Counted from the stretch's first letter, positions 1 through 8,947 are shown. The stretch: DNA of 49,044 bases from an uncultured Aquabacterium sp. (GCF_947366995.1 NZ_CANBCC010000024.1:1-49044), one strand, 5' to 3'. The notes: generated by a model from the sequence alone, not told the origin. A program made the numbers and translations.

Positions 1-86
1 CGGAAGCCCCGATCTTCCAGGTGGCCGACTTCGGTCTGGAAGCCGATCTGTTCACCGCCGTGCCCGAGCTCGTGAAGGCGCTGTGA
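1..86 (+). CDS. etfA: Electron transfer flavoprotein subunit alpha, C-terminal end (partial)
   Basis: Only the last 27 codons are present, read in the frame starting at base 3 and ending in TGA. The tail reads APIFQVADFGLEADLF followed by a short helix ending in VKAL, which matches the conserved C-terminus of EtfA, the FAD-binding subunit that passes electrons from acyl-CoA dehydrogenases to ETF-ubiquinone oxidoreductase. The adjacent acyl-CoA dehydrogenase supports this. The 5' part lies outside the window, so length and cofactor motifs cannot be checked. Confidence 0.85.
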   Translation, partial: EAPIFQVADFGLEADLFTAVPELVKAL

Positions 87-137
87 TGAACCCGTGGTGA
101 TGCAGGCAGATCACCATGTCTGACTGAGCACCGCACC

Positions 138-165
138 GGGGCGTCCTTCGAGGCGCCCCTTTTTT
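138..165 (+). terminator. Rho-independent terminator after etfA
   Basis: GGGGCGTCC, a TTCG loop and AGGCGCCCC form an 8-bp GC-rich stem followed at once by six T residues. It lies 51 bases after the etfA stop and 47 bases before the next start, so it should separate the two transcripts. Confidence 0.9.
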
Positions 166-212
166 CGTCCGAGAATCCCTCGCATCGGACGTTGAACGTG
201 GAGTGACACACC

Positions 213-2018
213 ATGGCATTCAAGGCCCCCGTGAAAGACCAGCTGTTCTGCATGAAGGAACTGGCTGGCATCGACCAGATCGCGCAAATCCCCGGCTTCG
301 AAGACGCCGGCTACGAGACGGCCCAGGCCGTGCTCGAAGAAGCCGCGAAGTTCAACGAAGAAGTGGTGGCCCCGCTGAACTGGAGCGGCGACCAGGACCA
401 CGGCTCGTGGGACAACGGCGTCGTGAAGGCCTCGCCGGGCTTCAAGGAAGCCTACAAGGCGCTGACCGAAGGCGGCTGGCAAGGTCTGCAGATGCCGACC
501 GAGTACGGTGGCCAGGGCCTGCCCAAGACCATCGGCGCGGCCTGCATCGAAATGACGATGGCCGCCAACCTGAGCTTCTCGCTGTGCTCGATCCTCACGA
601 CCGGCGCCACCGAAGCCCTGCTGACCGCCGCCAGCGATGAGCTGAAGCAGCGCTACATCCCCAAGATGATCGAAGGCAGCTGGACGGGCACCATGAACCT
701 GACCGAGCCCCAGGCGGGTTCGGATCTGGCCCTGGTGCGCTCCAAGGCCGTGAAGCAGGCTGACGGCACCTACCGCATCAGCGGCCAGAAGATCTTCATC
801 ACCTACGGCGAGCACGACATGTCCGAGAACATCGTGCACCTGGTGCTGGCGCGCACGCCGGACGCGCCGGAAGGCGTGAAGGGCATCTCGCTGTTCGTCG
901 TGCCCAAGTTCATGGTCAACGAAGACGGCTCGCTGGGCAAGCGCAACGACGTGTACTGCGCCTCCATCGAAGAAAAGCTCGGCATCAAGGCATCGCCGAC
1001 GGCCGTGCTGGTCTACGGTGACGACAAGGGCGAAGTGGGCCCGGGCGCCATCGGCTACCTCGTGGGCGAAGAGAACCGCGGCCTCGAGTACATGTTCATC
1101 ATGATGAACGCCGCCCGCTACGACGTGGGCCTGCAGGGCCTGGCTGTGTCCGAGCGCGCCTACCAGCACGCCGTGGCCTATGCCCGTGACCGCGTGCAGT
1201 CGCGTCCGGTCGACGGCTCGGCCAAGGAATCGGTGGCGATCATTCACCACCCGGATGTGAAGCGCATGCTGATGACCATGCGTGCGCTGATCGAGGGCGA
1301 GCGCGCCATGGCCCTGGTCGGTGCGGCAGCCTACGACACTGCCCACCACCACCCGGATGCCGACACCGCCAAGCAGGCGCAGGCCTTCTACGAGTTCCTG
1401 GTGCCGCTGATCAAGGGCTTCTCGACCGAGAACTCGGTGGAAGTGACCTCGCTGGGCGTGCAGGTGCACGGTGGCATGGGCTTCATCGAAGAAACCGGTG
1501 CCGCCCAGTACTACCGCGACTCGCGCATTCTGCCCATCTACGAAGGCACGACCGCCATCCAGGCCAACGACCTGGTCGGCCGCAAGACCGCGCGTGACGG
1601 CGGCGCCATGGCCCGCGCCATCGCAGCCCAGATCGCCGATGTGGAAGGCCAGCTGGCCGGCCGCGCCAGCGAAGCCGGCAAGAAGTACGCCGCCCAGCTG
1701 AAGACCGCCCGTGAGGCCTTCCTGCAGGTGGTCGACTTTGTGCTGGCCAACGTCAAGGCCAACCCGAACGCCGTGTTCGCCGGCTCGGTGCCTTACCTGA
1801 TGCTGGCGGGCAACCTGGTGTCCGGCTGGCAGATGGGGCGTGCGCTGATCGTGGCCGAAGACAAGCTGGCGGCTGGCGAAGAGGCTGCTTTCATGGCCGC
1901 CAAGGTCGCCACCTGCCGCTTCTACGGCGACCACATCCTGGCGCGCGTGGCCTCGCTGCGCGACAGCATCCTGCAGGGTGGTGAATCCGTCACCGCCATG
2001 CCCGTGGATGCGTTCTGA
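213..2018 (+). CDS. Acyl-CoA dehydrogenase of the long (about 600-residue, DmdC-like) type
   Basis: A 601-residue flavoenzyme that introduces the alpha-beta double bond into an acyl-CoA and passes electrons to ETF, whose alpha subunit gene ends just upstream. Visible features: the N-terminal helical domain, the flavin signature TEPQAGSD near residue 164, the C-terminal helical domain with the catalytic Glu in IYEGTTAIQ near residue 444, and the extra C-terminal domain (about 470-600) of the long subfamily that includes 3-methylmercaptopropionyl-CoA dehydrogenase. Substrate cannot be told from sequence; a medium or long acyl chain is as likely as methylmercaptopropionyl. Start ATG has GGAG about 10 bases upstream. 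It is flanked by terminators on both sides and so is probably monocistronic. Confidence 0.93.
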   Translation: MAFKAPVKDQLFCMKELAGIDQIAQIPGFEDAGYETAQAVLEEAAKFNEEVVAPLNWSGDQDHGSWDNGVVKASPGFKEAYKALTEGGWQGLQMPTEYGGQGLPKTIGAACIEMTMAANLSFSLCSILTTGATEALLTAASDELKQRYIPKMIEGSWTGTMNLTEPQAGSDLALVRSKAVKQADGTYRISGQKIFITYGEHDMSENIVHLVLARTPDAPEGVKGISLFVVPKFMVNEDGSLGKRNDVYCASIEEKLGIKASPTAVLVYGDDKGEVGPGAIGYLVGEENRGLEYMFIMMNAARYDVGLQGLAVSERAYQHAVAYARDRVQSRPVDGSAKESVAIIHHPDVKRMLMTMRALIEGERAMALVGAAAYDTAHHHPDADTAKQAQAFYEFLVPLIKGFSTENSVEVTSLGVQVHGGMGFIEETGAAQYYRDSRILPIYEGTTAIQANDLVGRKTARDGGAMARAIAAQIADVEGQLAGRASEAGKKYAAQLKTAREAFLQVVDFVLANVKANPNAVFAGSVPYLMLAGNLVSGWQMGRALIVAEDKLAAGEEAAFMAAKVATCRFYGDHILARVASLRDSILQGGESVTAMPVDAF

Positions 2019-2082
2019 TCGCATGACCACCCGCGTTGACGCGATGCGGCCGCCGTGCCGCTCGCTTCCGCGATGAGCCTCT

Positions 2083-2119
2083 GGCCCCGTCCGGTGTCGC
2101 ACCGGCCGGGGCCGTTTTG
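2083..2119 (+). terminator. Rho-independent terminator after the acyl-CoA dehydrogenase gene
   Basis: GGCCCCG and CGGGGCC enclose a second perfect stem, CCGGTG-TCG-CACCGG, with one mismatch between the two helices. The 13-bp structure is followed by GTTTTGTTT. Confidence 0.9.
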
Positions 2120-2172
2120 TTTGATCGCTCTCACAAGCCGACAAAGAAGCGGCCCCCCTTCGAGGAGACTCC

Positions 2173-3150
2173 ATGCCTTTGCCTTCCGTTCTGCAGCGCG
2201 TGCGCTTTCCGGTGATCGCGTCGCCCATGTTCATTGTCAGCACACCCAAGCTCGTGATTGCCCAATGCAAGGCGGGCGTCGTGGGCTCGATGCCGGCGCT
2301 CAATGCCCGTCCGGCGTCCCAACTGGACGAGTGGCTGCACGAGATCACCGAGGCGCTGGCCGCGCACGATGCGGCCCATCCCGATCAGCCTGCAGCGCCG
2401 TTCGCCATCAACCAGATCGTCCACAAGAGCAACAACCGGCTGGAGCACGACCTGGCGCTGTGCGAGAAGTACAAGGTGCCGCTCATCATCACGTCGCTGG
2501 GCGCGCGTGAGGACGTGAACCACGCGGTGCACGGCTATGGCGGCGTGGTGATGCACGACGTCATCAACAACCGCTTTGCGCGCAAGGCGATCGAAAAAGG
2601 CGCTGATGGCCTGATCGCCGTGGCGGCCGGCGCTGGCGGGCATGCCGGCACGACCAGCCCCTTCGCCCTGGTGCAGGAACTGCGCGAATGGTTCGACGGC
2701 CCGCTGGCCCTGTCCGGGTCGATTGCCAATGGGCGCAGCATTCTGGCGGCGCGCGCCATGGGGGCCGACTTTGCCTACATCGGCTCGGCCTTCATCGCCA
2801 CCGAAGAAGCGCGGGCTGTGGAAGGCTACAAGCAGATGATCGTCGACAGCAGCAGCCAGGACATCGTCTACACCAACTACTTCTCGGGCGTGCACGGCAA
2901 CTACCTGAAGGGCTCGATCGCTGCCGCCGGCATGGACCCGGATCACCTGCCCGAGGCCGACCCCAGCAAGATGGACTTCGGCACGACCGACGGCGGGCAG
3001 GACGCCGGCGCCGCCAAGAAGGCCTGGAAAGACATCTGGGGTTGCGGGCAGGGCATCGGCGCGGTCAAGGCCGTGGTGCCGGCGGCCGACCTGGTGGCGC
3101 GGCTGCAGCGCGAGTACGACGACGCGCGTCGCGCGCTCTGCACTGGCTGA
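2173..3150 (+). CDS. Nitronate monooxygenase (2-nitropropane dioxygenase family)
   Basis: A 325-residue FMN-dependent TIM-barrel enzyme expected to oxidise alkyl nitronates to carbonyl compounds and nitrite. The N-terminus (RVRFPVIASPMFIVS) is the usual first barrel strand, and GAGGHAGT near residue 153 is the conserved glycine-rich FMN loop with the active-site His. The tail from about 230 is the extended C-terminal part seen in proteobacterial members. GAGGAGA lies just ahead of the ATG. The gene follows a terminator and meets the next gene tail to tail. Some family members have non-nitronate substrates, so the exact reaction is not certain. Confidence 0.9.
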   Translation: MPLPSVLQRVRFPVIASPMFIVSTPKLVIAQCKAGVVGSMPALNARPASQLDEWLHEITEALAAHDAAHPDQPAAPFAINQIVHKSNNRLEHDLALCEKYKVPLIITSLGAREDVNHAVHGYGGVVMHDVINNRFARKAIEKGADGLIAVAAGAGGHAGTTSPFALVQELREWFDGPLALSGSIANGRSILAARAMGADFAYIGSAFIATEEARAVEGYKQMIVDSSSQDIVYTNYFSGVHGNYLKGSIAAAGMDPDHLPEADPSKMDFGTTDGGQDAGAAKKAWKDIWGCGQGIGAVKAVVPAADLVARLQREYDDARRALCTG

Positions 3151-3164
3151 AGGTGGGTGGCCGA

Positions 3165-3193
3165 AACACCGCGGCCTCGCGGGCCCCGGTGTT
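3165..3193. terminator. Hairpin between convergent genes, possible bidirectional terminator
   Basis: AACACCG pairs with CGGTGTT around an inner GGCC-TCGCG-GGCC stem. The structure sits between the nitronate monooxygenase stop and the sensor kinase stop, which it touches. There is no T tract, so intrinsic termination is unproven. Confidence 0.45.
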
Positions 3194-5025
3194 CAGCCCT
3201 GGCGCACGCCAAGTTTGAAGGCGATCATTGCCCGGAGCTTGGTCGGCACCACGGGCTTGATGAGCACGTGGAAGTTGTGCTGCCTGGCTTCTTCCTCGTG
3301 ACCCGTCATCGTGCTGCCGGTCACCATGATGACGGGCAGATCCTTGCCGAACCGCGCCCGCAGGGCCCGGATGGCCTCGATGCCGGTCTGTTGCTCCGGC
3401 AGGCGGTAGTCCACGATCACGAGATCGGGGCGAGCCGTCGTCTGCTGAGCCCACGCAGTCACGCCAGGGACGGAATCGAAGGCGCTGACGGTCGCCCCCC
3501 AGCCTTTGAGCAGCACCTGCAGGCCGTCCAGCACCGCTTGCTCGTCTTCCACGACCACCACGTGTCGGCGGTCGAGCGTGATGCCCAGGGTGGGGCGGCT
3601 CAGCGTGCTGGCCGGCTGCAGGCGCGGTGCCCGGCCGACCGGAATCATCAGCGTGAACACGGTGCCGTGGCCCACGCGTGAACGCAAGCTCAGCGGGCTC
3701 TGCATCAGGTCCGCCAGTCGCTTGACGATGGCCAGGCCGAGGCCCAGGCCCTTGCGATGGTGCGGCTCGAGCGGGCGGCCGCTGTGCGTCTGGTAGAACT
3801 CGTCGAAGATGCGGCCTTGCTCTTTTTCGGTGATGCCGATGCCGGTGTCCCAGACCTGCAGGCACAGCGCCTGACCTCGGCGACGGCAACTGACGAGCAC
3901 GCCCCCGTCTTCGGTGTAGCGGATGGCGTTGGACACCAGGTTGCGCAGGATGCGCTCGACGATCACCGGGTCGGCGTAGGCGTGGTGGTGTTCACCCCGG
4001 AAGCCGAGCATCAAACCCTTCTCGAACGCAGTGGGTTCGAAGTGAAGCCGGATGCGGGCGAAGAGATCGCGCATCGAGAAGTGCTCGGGCTCGATCTCGA
4101 CCGCGCCCGTGTCGATCTTGGTGATGTCGAGCAGTTCGCTGAACAGGCCCTCCAGCGCATCGACCGAACTGTTGATGCTGTTGACCAGGTGGACCACATC
4201 GTCGTCCTTGCAGCGCTGGCGCAACGCCTCGGCAAAGAGCCCCATGGCGTGCAGAGGCTGGCGCAGGTCATGGCTGGCGGCGGCAAAGAACTGGGTCTTG
4301 GCGCGGTTGGCGGTCTCGGCTTCGCGCTGCGCCGCTTCGGCCAGGGCCATCTCGCCTTTCAGGCGCTGAGCCAGGTCTTCACTGTGCAGGCGCAGGCTGA
4401 CCATGTCGCCGAACACGTTGTGAAAGCCCCGGCCCACGACCAGGGTGCACAGGGCCATGAGGCACCACACGCCCGCCAGGTGCACGTCGTCCGGGCCGCC
4501 GTGCAGGGCCGTGCGCCCGATCATGGGCAGGAAGTACAGCCCCATGCAACTCAGAAACAGCTTGGGCTGCGAGGCCATGTAGGGCACCGCCCCGATGGCG
4601 AATGAGTAGATGGCCAGCATCAGCGTGGTGCGCTGGAACCAGCCGCCATGGTCGTACAGCAGCATGGAGCCCAGGCTCCAGAGTGCGGCCCCGGCCAGGG
4701 CGCCGGTGTTCCAGCGGCGCAGCCAGCGTGCCGGGGCGTCCTCGCCCTGCATCACGGCGCGGTCGTGTGCGAGCAGGGTGGCGAAGCGGAGGGTCCACAG
4801 CACCAGAAAGGCGATGATCCAGCCGCGCAGCACGACGGGCGGGGCGACTTTCCAGTAAGCCAGCGCCACGACGACCATGCCGAGGAAGTGCCCCATCAGG
4901 CCGGCGCTGGTCTGGCGATAGACCAGGCGTTCGGTGTCTTCGATGAGGGCGTCGTTGGAGGGCGCAGGCAGCCCGCGTCCCCCCGTGCCCGGCTCAGTAG
5001 CGGGCAGGGTGGCAGTCAGAGCCAT
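3193..5025 (-). CDS. Hybrid sensor histidine kinase with C-terminal receiver
   Basis: A 610-residue inner-membrane kinase. Residues 40-200 hold about five or six hydrophobic segments forming a membrane sensor without a large periplasmic loop. A coiled linker (210-245) leads to the H-box SHDLRQPLHAMG with phosphoacceptor His252. The ATPase domain has an N-box near 362, DTGIG at 393 and GLGLG at 426. A receiver follows (about 487-608), with EDE at 493-495, phosphorylatable Asp539 in VIVDYRLP, and Lys590. The gene starts 15 bases after a LuxR-type regulator on the same strand, so the two form an operon. The attached receiver could be a phosphate sink or a modulator of the separate regulator. The signal is unknown. 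Confidence 0.9.
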   Translation of the reverse strand: MALTATLPATEPGTGGRGLPAPSNDALIEDTERLVYRQTSAGLMGHFLGMVVVALAYWKVAPPVVLRGWIIAFLVLWTLRFATLLAHDRAVMQGEDAPARWLRRWNTGALAGAALWSLGSMLLYDHGGWFQRTTLMLAIYSFAIGAVPYMASQPKLFLSCMGLYFLPMIGRTALHGGPDDVHLAGVWCLMALCTLVVGRGFHNVFGDMVSLRLHSEDLAQRLKGEMALAEAAQREAETANRAKTQFFAAASHDLRQPLHAMGLFAEALRQRCKDDDVVHLVNSINSSVDALEGLFSELLDITKIDTGAVEIEPEHFSMRDLFARIRLHFEPTAFEKGLMLGFRGEHHHAYADPVIVERILRNLVSNAIRYTEDGGVLVSCRRRGQALCLQVWDTGIGITEKEQGRIFDEFYQTHSGRPLEPHHRKGLGLGLAIVKRLADLMQSPLSLRSRVGHGTVFTLMIPVGRAPRLQPASTLSRPTLGITLDRRHVVVVEDEQAVLDGLQVLLKGWGATVSAFDSVPGVTAWAQQTTARPDLVIVDYRLPEQQTGIEAIRALRARFGKDLPVIMVTGSTMTGHEEEARQHNFHVLIKPVVPTKLRAMIAFKLGVRQG

Positions 5026-5040
5026 GATGACGCTCCGGTG

Positions 5041-5775
5041 TCAGCGAGGGCGCCAGACGCCCATGCCGCCCACGGTGGGCACCGGCACGCTCGTCTTCTG
5101 CAGGATCTGGCTGACGGCGATCACGGCCTGTGTGCGCGAACTGACGCCCAGCGCGCGCAACACGGCGGCCACGTGGTCCTTGACGGTTTCGACCGACAGG
5201 CCCAGTTCCCGGGCGATCAGCTTGTTGGGCTGGCCCTTGAGCAGCAGGCCCAGCACGTCGGCCTGCCGGGGGGTGAGTCCCAACTGGGTGAGCGAAGGCA
5301 TGGTCTGGAAACCGGAGTCGACGGCCTCGCGCTGCACCTGGCGCAGGGCGGGCGAACTGCTGAGCTGGGCGTGGCTGTGGGCGCCCATGCTCATGGGCGG
5401 CACGTACACGCCGCCCGACATGACCTGCTGGAGGGCGTCGAACAGTGTTTCGTTGGTGGCGCGCTTGGGAACGAAGCCCATGGCGCCCATGTCGATCGCG
5501 CGGATGACGTCGCTGGTGCGGTCGGATGCCGAGATCACGACCACGGGAAGGGCTGGGTAGAGGGTCCGGAACTCGGCCAGGAGGTCGAAGCCGTCGACGT
5601 CACCGAGGTGGAGGTCCAGCAGCACCAGATCGTAGGCTGGCGGTGTGCGCAGCGCCTGTCGGGCGGCATGGCCGCTGTCGGCGGCGTCGACGGTGACGTT
5701 GTCGCCCAGGCCCTGGATCACCGACTGCAGTGCGGACAGGATCAGGGGGTGGTCGTCAATCAGCAAGACCCTCAT
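5041..5775 (-). CDS. LuxR/NarL-family response regulator
   Basis: A 244-residue two-domain regulator. The N-terminal receiver has the acidic pair in LLIDDHP (residues 7-8), phosphoacceptor Asp54 in VLLDLHLG, and Lys in VPKRAT. A linker of about 50 residues leads to a LuxR-type helix-turn-helix (about 175-235) beginning LTPRQADVLGLLLKG. AAGGAG lies 8 bases ahead of the ATG. It is the first gene of a two-gene operon with the hybrid kinase. Targets are not evident from this sequence. Confidence 0.92.
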   Translation of the reverse strand: MRVLLIDDHPLILSALQSVIQGLGDNVTVDAADSGHAARQALRTPPAYDLVLLDLHLGDVDGFDLLAEFRTLYPALPVVVISASDRTSDVIRAIDMGAMGFVPKRATNETLFDALQQVMSGGVYVPPMSMGAHSHAQLSSSPALRQVQREAVDSGFQTMPSLTQLGLTPRQADVLGLLLKGQPNKLIARELGLSVETVKDHVAAVLRALGVSSRTQAVIAVSQILQKTSVPVPTVGGMGVWRPR

Positions 5776-5921
5776 GGGCGAACTCCTTGAAATGCTCTTG
5801 TTTTTTCCGGCCGCGTCAGGGGCCGTTCAGGGCCGCTGCAGGGTCGTGTTTGTCAACCTCACATGATAGTGGCTTGCAGCGGGGTCGCTTCGCGCTGTCG
5901 TCCGTGCAGAAGAGGGGGGCG

Positions 5922-6770
5922 TCAGGTGCGCCAGACGCGCGGGGGCACAGGATCGATCTGCCAGGCCTCGGTGCGCCAGCGGGCCCACACCTGGGCAAGC
6001 ATCTGCATCACGGGCTCGACCCGGGGGCCCAGCACGCGCAGCACGATGACTGCGGCGTGCGGGCTGGTGGTGCCGGCCGTGCCGGCCAGTTCATGCGCGC
6101 TGGCGGCCTGGCGCGCGTGGTCGAGCAGCGCTTCGCGGCGTTCGCGCGCCAGCGGGCTGCCTGCCGCCAGCCACACGGTGCCCATCACGCGGTGGCCGGC
6201 CCAGCCCAGCGGGCTGTCGAGCAGGGCGGTGTCGTCGGCGCGCACGGTGCCCCGCTCCAGCCAGACGCCGGGCAGCTCGATCTCCTGGGTGTAGCGGCTG
6301 CCCACAGGCGAAGCCGCCTGCTCGAACGCTTCGCCAGCGGCCGGCAGGCCCAGGGCGAGCACGTCCCAGCCGATCATTTCGGCGCCCGGCGCCAGTTCGA
6401 AGCGCATGCGGTTGGTGGCGACGCTGCTGCGGTAGGCAATGGTTTCCAGCGGCAGCCATTCCAGGCGGGCGCCGTCGGCCACGCGGGCGGTGAGGGACTG
6501 CACCGCTTCCGGCCCGCTGCTGCGGTAGAAGCGTGTGGCGCCGGGGGTGGTGATGAGCGCATGGGTGCCCGCCGCCAGGTTGGCCTGAATGTCGAGCACG
6601 TCGCCGCCCACGATGCCACCGGGCGGATGCACCAGCACGTGGTGGCATACGCGCGGGCCTTCGGGGTAAAGGCGCTGCAGGACGCGCAGCGGGCCGTCGT
6701 GGCGGTCCAGTGCGGTGGTGCGATCGCCATCGAGGCAGTAGTCCAGGGTCAGGTGGCCGAGCCAACTCAT
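5922..6770 (-). CDS. ureD: Urease accessory protein UreD, not next to urease genes
   Basis: A 282-residue protein matching UreD (UreH), the scaffold on which UreF, UreG and apo-urease assemble for nickel delivery. Recognisable blocks are the N-terminal QRLYPEG followed by HHVLVHPPGGIVGGD, then TTPGATRFYRS, and EWLPLETI in the middle, all typical of the family; length is normal. No ureA, B, C, E, F or G lies within the window: upstream is a MOSC protein and downstream a response regulator. The urease operon may lie elsewhere in the genome. There is no sign of decay, so it is probably functional. Confidence 0.9.
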   Translation of the reverse strand: MSWLGHLTLDYCLDGDRTTALDRHDGPLRVLQRLYPEGPRVCHHVLVHPPGGIVGGDVLDIQANLAAGTHALITTPGATRFYRSSGPEAVQSLTARVADGARLEWLPLETIAYRSSVATNRMRFELAPGAEMIGWDVLALGLPAAGEAFEQAASPVGSRYTQEIELPGVWLERGTVRADDTALLDSPLGWAGHRVMGTVWLAAGSPLARERREALLDHARQAASAHELAGTAGTTSPHAAVIVLRVLGPRVEPVMQMLAQVWARWRTEAWQIDPVPPRVWRT

Positions 6771-6839
6771 GGTGTGAAGAAGGGGCAGGGAAGGGCGCAG
6801 GCCCGTCAGGGTCAGAAAGAGGGGGGCTGGTGTGCGCGA

Positions 6840-7370
6840 TCAGGCCGGTTCGCAGTGGACGGTGTCGCCTTCGCGGATCATCCCACCACGCAACACCCGT
6901 GCCGTCATGCCCCCGTGCCCGCGCATGGCGTTGTAGCCGCCCGGGCCGAGCAGGGCCTCCATGCGCGAGCAGGGATCGCACGGGCCGGTCAGTTCGAGCA
7001 CCACCTCATCGCCGATGCGCAACTGCAGGGGCGCGTCCTTGAACAGGGCGCGGGCCGCCAGCAGGTTGAGGCCACTCACGACCAGATTGCGGCGCAGCAC
7101 GGCCGGATCGACCGCGGGCTGCTGCATGAGCGCGGCCACCACAGGCAGGTGCTCCGCCTGGATGAGCGTGACCTGGCGCTTGCCGCCTTCAGGTCGCGTC
7201 GGCGCGCGGGCTGCACTGCGGTCGCCCATCAGGCCGCGACCGGCCAGCGCCTCCACATGGTCCACCCGCTCGACCAGCGCCAGTCGCCGGGGGCGAACGA
7301 ACACGGCTTCGATTCGGCCAGGGTGGGGGAACTGGCGGGCCAGGTCGCGCAGGGTGGGAGAGGACAGCAT
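6840..7370 (-). CDS. MOSC domain protein
   Basis: A 176-residue protein consisting of one MOSC domain, the beta-barrel found at the C-terminus of molybdenum-cofactor sulfurases and in YiiM/mARC-type proteins. The characteristic Cys is in [10 protein letters not shown] near residue 131, and GRGLMGDRS and RRNLVVSG are typical of stand-alone members. It is thought to bind a sulfur- or Moco-carrying ligand, but substrate is unknown for such small members. It starts only 17 bases from the divergent DUF1415 gene. ureD follows 69 bases downstream on the same strand and may be co-transcribed. Confidence 0.88.
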   Translation of the reverse strand: MLSSPTLRDLARQFPHPGRIEAVFVRPRRLALVERVDHVEALAGRGLMGDRSAARAPTRPEGGKRQVTLIQAEHLPVVAALMQQPAVDPAVLRRNLVVSGLNLLAARALFKDAPLQLRIGDEVVLELTGPCDPCSRMEALLGPGGYNAMRGHGGMTARVLRGGMIREGDTVHCEPA

Positions 7371-7387
7371 GCGTGGGAGAATGCCAC

Positions 7388-7996
7388 ATGCCCTACACCC
7401 CCACCGACACCGATGCCGCCGCTGTGACGGCAGCCACCCGCACCTGGCTGGAAAAGGCCGTGATCGGCCTGAACCTCTGCCCGTTCGCCAAGGCCGTGCA
7501 CGTCAAACAGCAGATCCGCTACGTGGTGTCGACGGCGACCACGCCCGAGGCCTTGGCCGAGGAACTGATGGCCGAACTGGCCCTGCTGCGCGATGCCGAT
7601 CCCGAGGCGGTGGAAACGACGCTGCTGATCCACCCGCAGGTGCTGGGCGACTTCCTGGATTTCAATGACTTCCTCGATGTGGCCGACGCCATCGTCGAGG
7701 AGATGGAGCTGGACGGTGAGCTGCAGGTGGCGAGCTTTCACCCCGATTACCAGTTCGCCGACAGCGAACCTGACGACATCGAGAACTTCTCGAACCGAGC
7801 GCCCTACCCGACCCTGCATCTGCTGCGCGAGAGCAGCATCGCGCAGGCGGTGCAGGCCTTCCCCGATGCGGCCGACATCTACGAAACGAACATCGAGACG
7901 CTGCAGCGGCTGGGTCATGCGGGCTGGCGACGGCTCTGGCTGGCCGAGGCCGCGCCGAACGCCGGTGCCGATGAAGGTGGCGCTGCCGCGCACTGA
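7388..7996 (+). CDS. DUF1415 family protein
   Basis: A protein of about 202 residues matching DUF1415: [18 protein letters not shown] near the N-terminus, [16 protein letters not shown] in the middle, and [11 protein letters not shown] followed by [17 protein letters not shown]. No biochemical function is established for the family. ATG at 7388 is preferred over the in-frame GTG at 7373 because GGGAGA lies 7 bases before it. The stop is 18 bases before the prenyltransferase gene, so the two are probably co-transcribed. Confidence 0.88.
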   Translation: MPYTPTDTDAAAVTAATRTWLEKAVIGLNLCPFAKAVHVKQQIRYVVSTATTPEALAEELMAELALLRDADPEAVETTLLIHPQVLGDFLDFNDFLDVADAIVEEMELDGELQVASFHPDYQFADSEPDDIENFSNRAPYPTLHLLRESSIAQAVQAFPDAADIYETNIETLQRLGHAGWRRLWLAEAAPNAGADEGGAAAH

Positions 7997-8014
7997 GGCG
8001 GGAAGGGCTGCGTG

Positions 8015-8947
8015 ATGGCGAACGGGCGTGGCGGGCTGCCTTGGTGGGGCCCTGCGAGGCTGCCGTTCCTGCTGTTGACGCCCGCTTGCATGGCGCTGGT
8101 CCTGGCAGGGTGCCGTCTGGCCGCGCAGGCCCAGGGGTTGAGCTTGTCGGTGGTGGACAGTGTGGCTGTGATGCTGGGCGCCCTGGCGGCACATGTGGGC
8201 GTGAACGCGCTCAACGAGCATCACGATTTCCAGTCCGGGCTGGATCTGCGCACGCAGCGCACCCCGTTCAGCGGGGGCAGCGGCGCGCTGCCGGCTCACC
8301 CGGGGCTGGTGCCACTGGCCTGGCGCATGGGCACCGGCTGCCTGGCGCTGGCCGGTCTGACGGGCCTGTGGTTGCTGTCGAAGCACGGGGCAGCCTGGCC
8401 GGTTCTGTTGCCGGTGGGCGTGGCGGGGTTGGGCCTGGCGGCCGCTTACACGCCCTGGTTCACCCGTCATCCCTGGCTGTGTCTGATCGCGCCGGGCCTG
8501 GGCTTCGGGCCGTTGATGGGCTGGGGCACGGTGTCGGTGCTGGTGGGCGTGCAGGCGCCGACGGTGGCCTGGCTGCTGCCCATGCTGCCGTTCTTCCTGG
8601 TCAACAACCTGCTGTTGCTCAACCAGTTCCCGGATGTGGACGCCGACCGGTCGGTGGGCCGCCGCACGCTGCCGATGCAGTGGGGGCGCCGGCGTTGCGC
8701 CCACCTCATCGGGCTGCAGAGTGCCCTGGCTTACGCGTTGCTGGCGAGCATGGTGGCGGCCCGCATGCTGCCCGTCAGTGCCATGGCGGGGCTGCTGACC
8801 CTGCCGCTGGCCTGGCAGGTGTGGCGCGGCGCGGTGGCCCATGCCGATGCGCCGGAGGCCTTGCTGCCCACTCTGGGTCGCAACGTGGTGCTCACGCTGC
8901 TGACGCCGGTGCTGGTGGCGCTGGGCGTGGCGTGGCCTCTTCGCTGA
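8015..8947 (+). CDS. UbiA-family polyprenyltransferase
   Basis: A polytopic membrane protein of about 310 residues with around eight hydrophobic segments. The two Asp-rich signatures of the UbiA superfamily are present: NEHHDFQSGLD near residue 70 (NxxxD with a later D) and NQFPDVDADRSVGRRTL near residue 208. These bind Mg-prenyl diphosphate. It resembles MenA-like and other stand-alone prenyltransferases more than UbiA of ubiquinone synthesis. No menaquinone or ubiquinone gene is adjacent, so the acceptor is unknown. ATG at 8015 with GGAAGGG 7 bases upstream is preferred over GTG at 8012. The 3' end overlaps the convergent SGNH gene by about 56 bases. Confidence 0.83.
   Translation: MANGRGGLPWWGPARLPFLLLTPACMALVLAGCRLAAQAQGLSLSVVDSVAVMLGALAAHVGVNALNEHHDFQSGLDLRTQRTPFSGGSGALPAHPGLVPLAWRMGTGCLALAGLTGLWLLSKHGAAWPVLLPVGVAGLGLAAAYTPWFTRHPWLCLIAPGLGFGPLMGWGTVSVLVGVQAPTVAWLLPMLPFFLVNNLLLLNQFPDVDADRSVGRRTLPMQWGRRRCAHLIGLQSALAYALLASMVAARMLPVSAMAGLLTLPLAWQVWRGAVAHADAPEALLPTLGRNVVLTLLTPVLVALGVAWPLR

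Noticed and set aside
111..2348. Open frame of about 745 codons on the minus strand opposite the acyl-CoA dehydrogenase
   Set aside because: It spans two terminators and the start of the next gene, and its translation is low-complexity His/Gly/Val/Ala sequence. The plus-strand enzyme is unmistakable.
5775..5921. Promoter with TTGACA upstream of the response regulator operon (minus strand) and a T-rich run near 5800
   Set aside because: No acceptable -10 lies 16-18 bases from the TTGACA, and the T run is not preceded by a stem on either strand.
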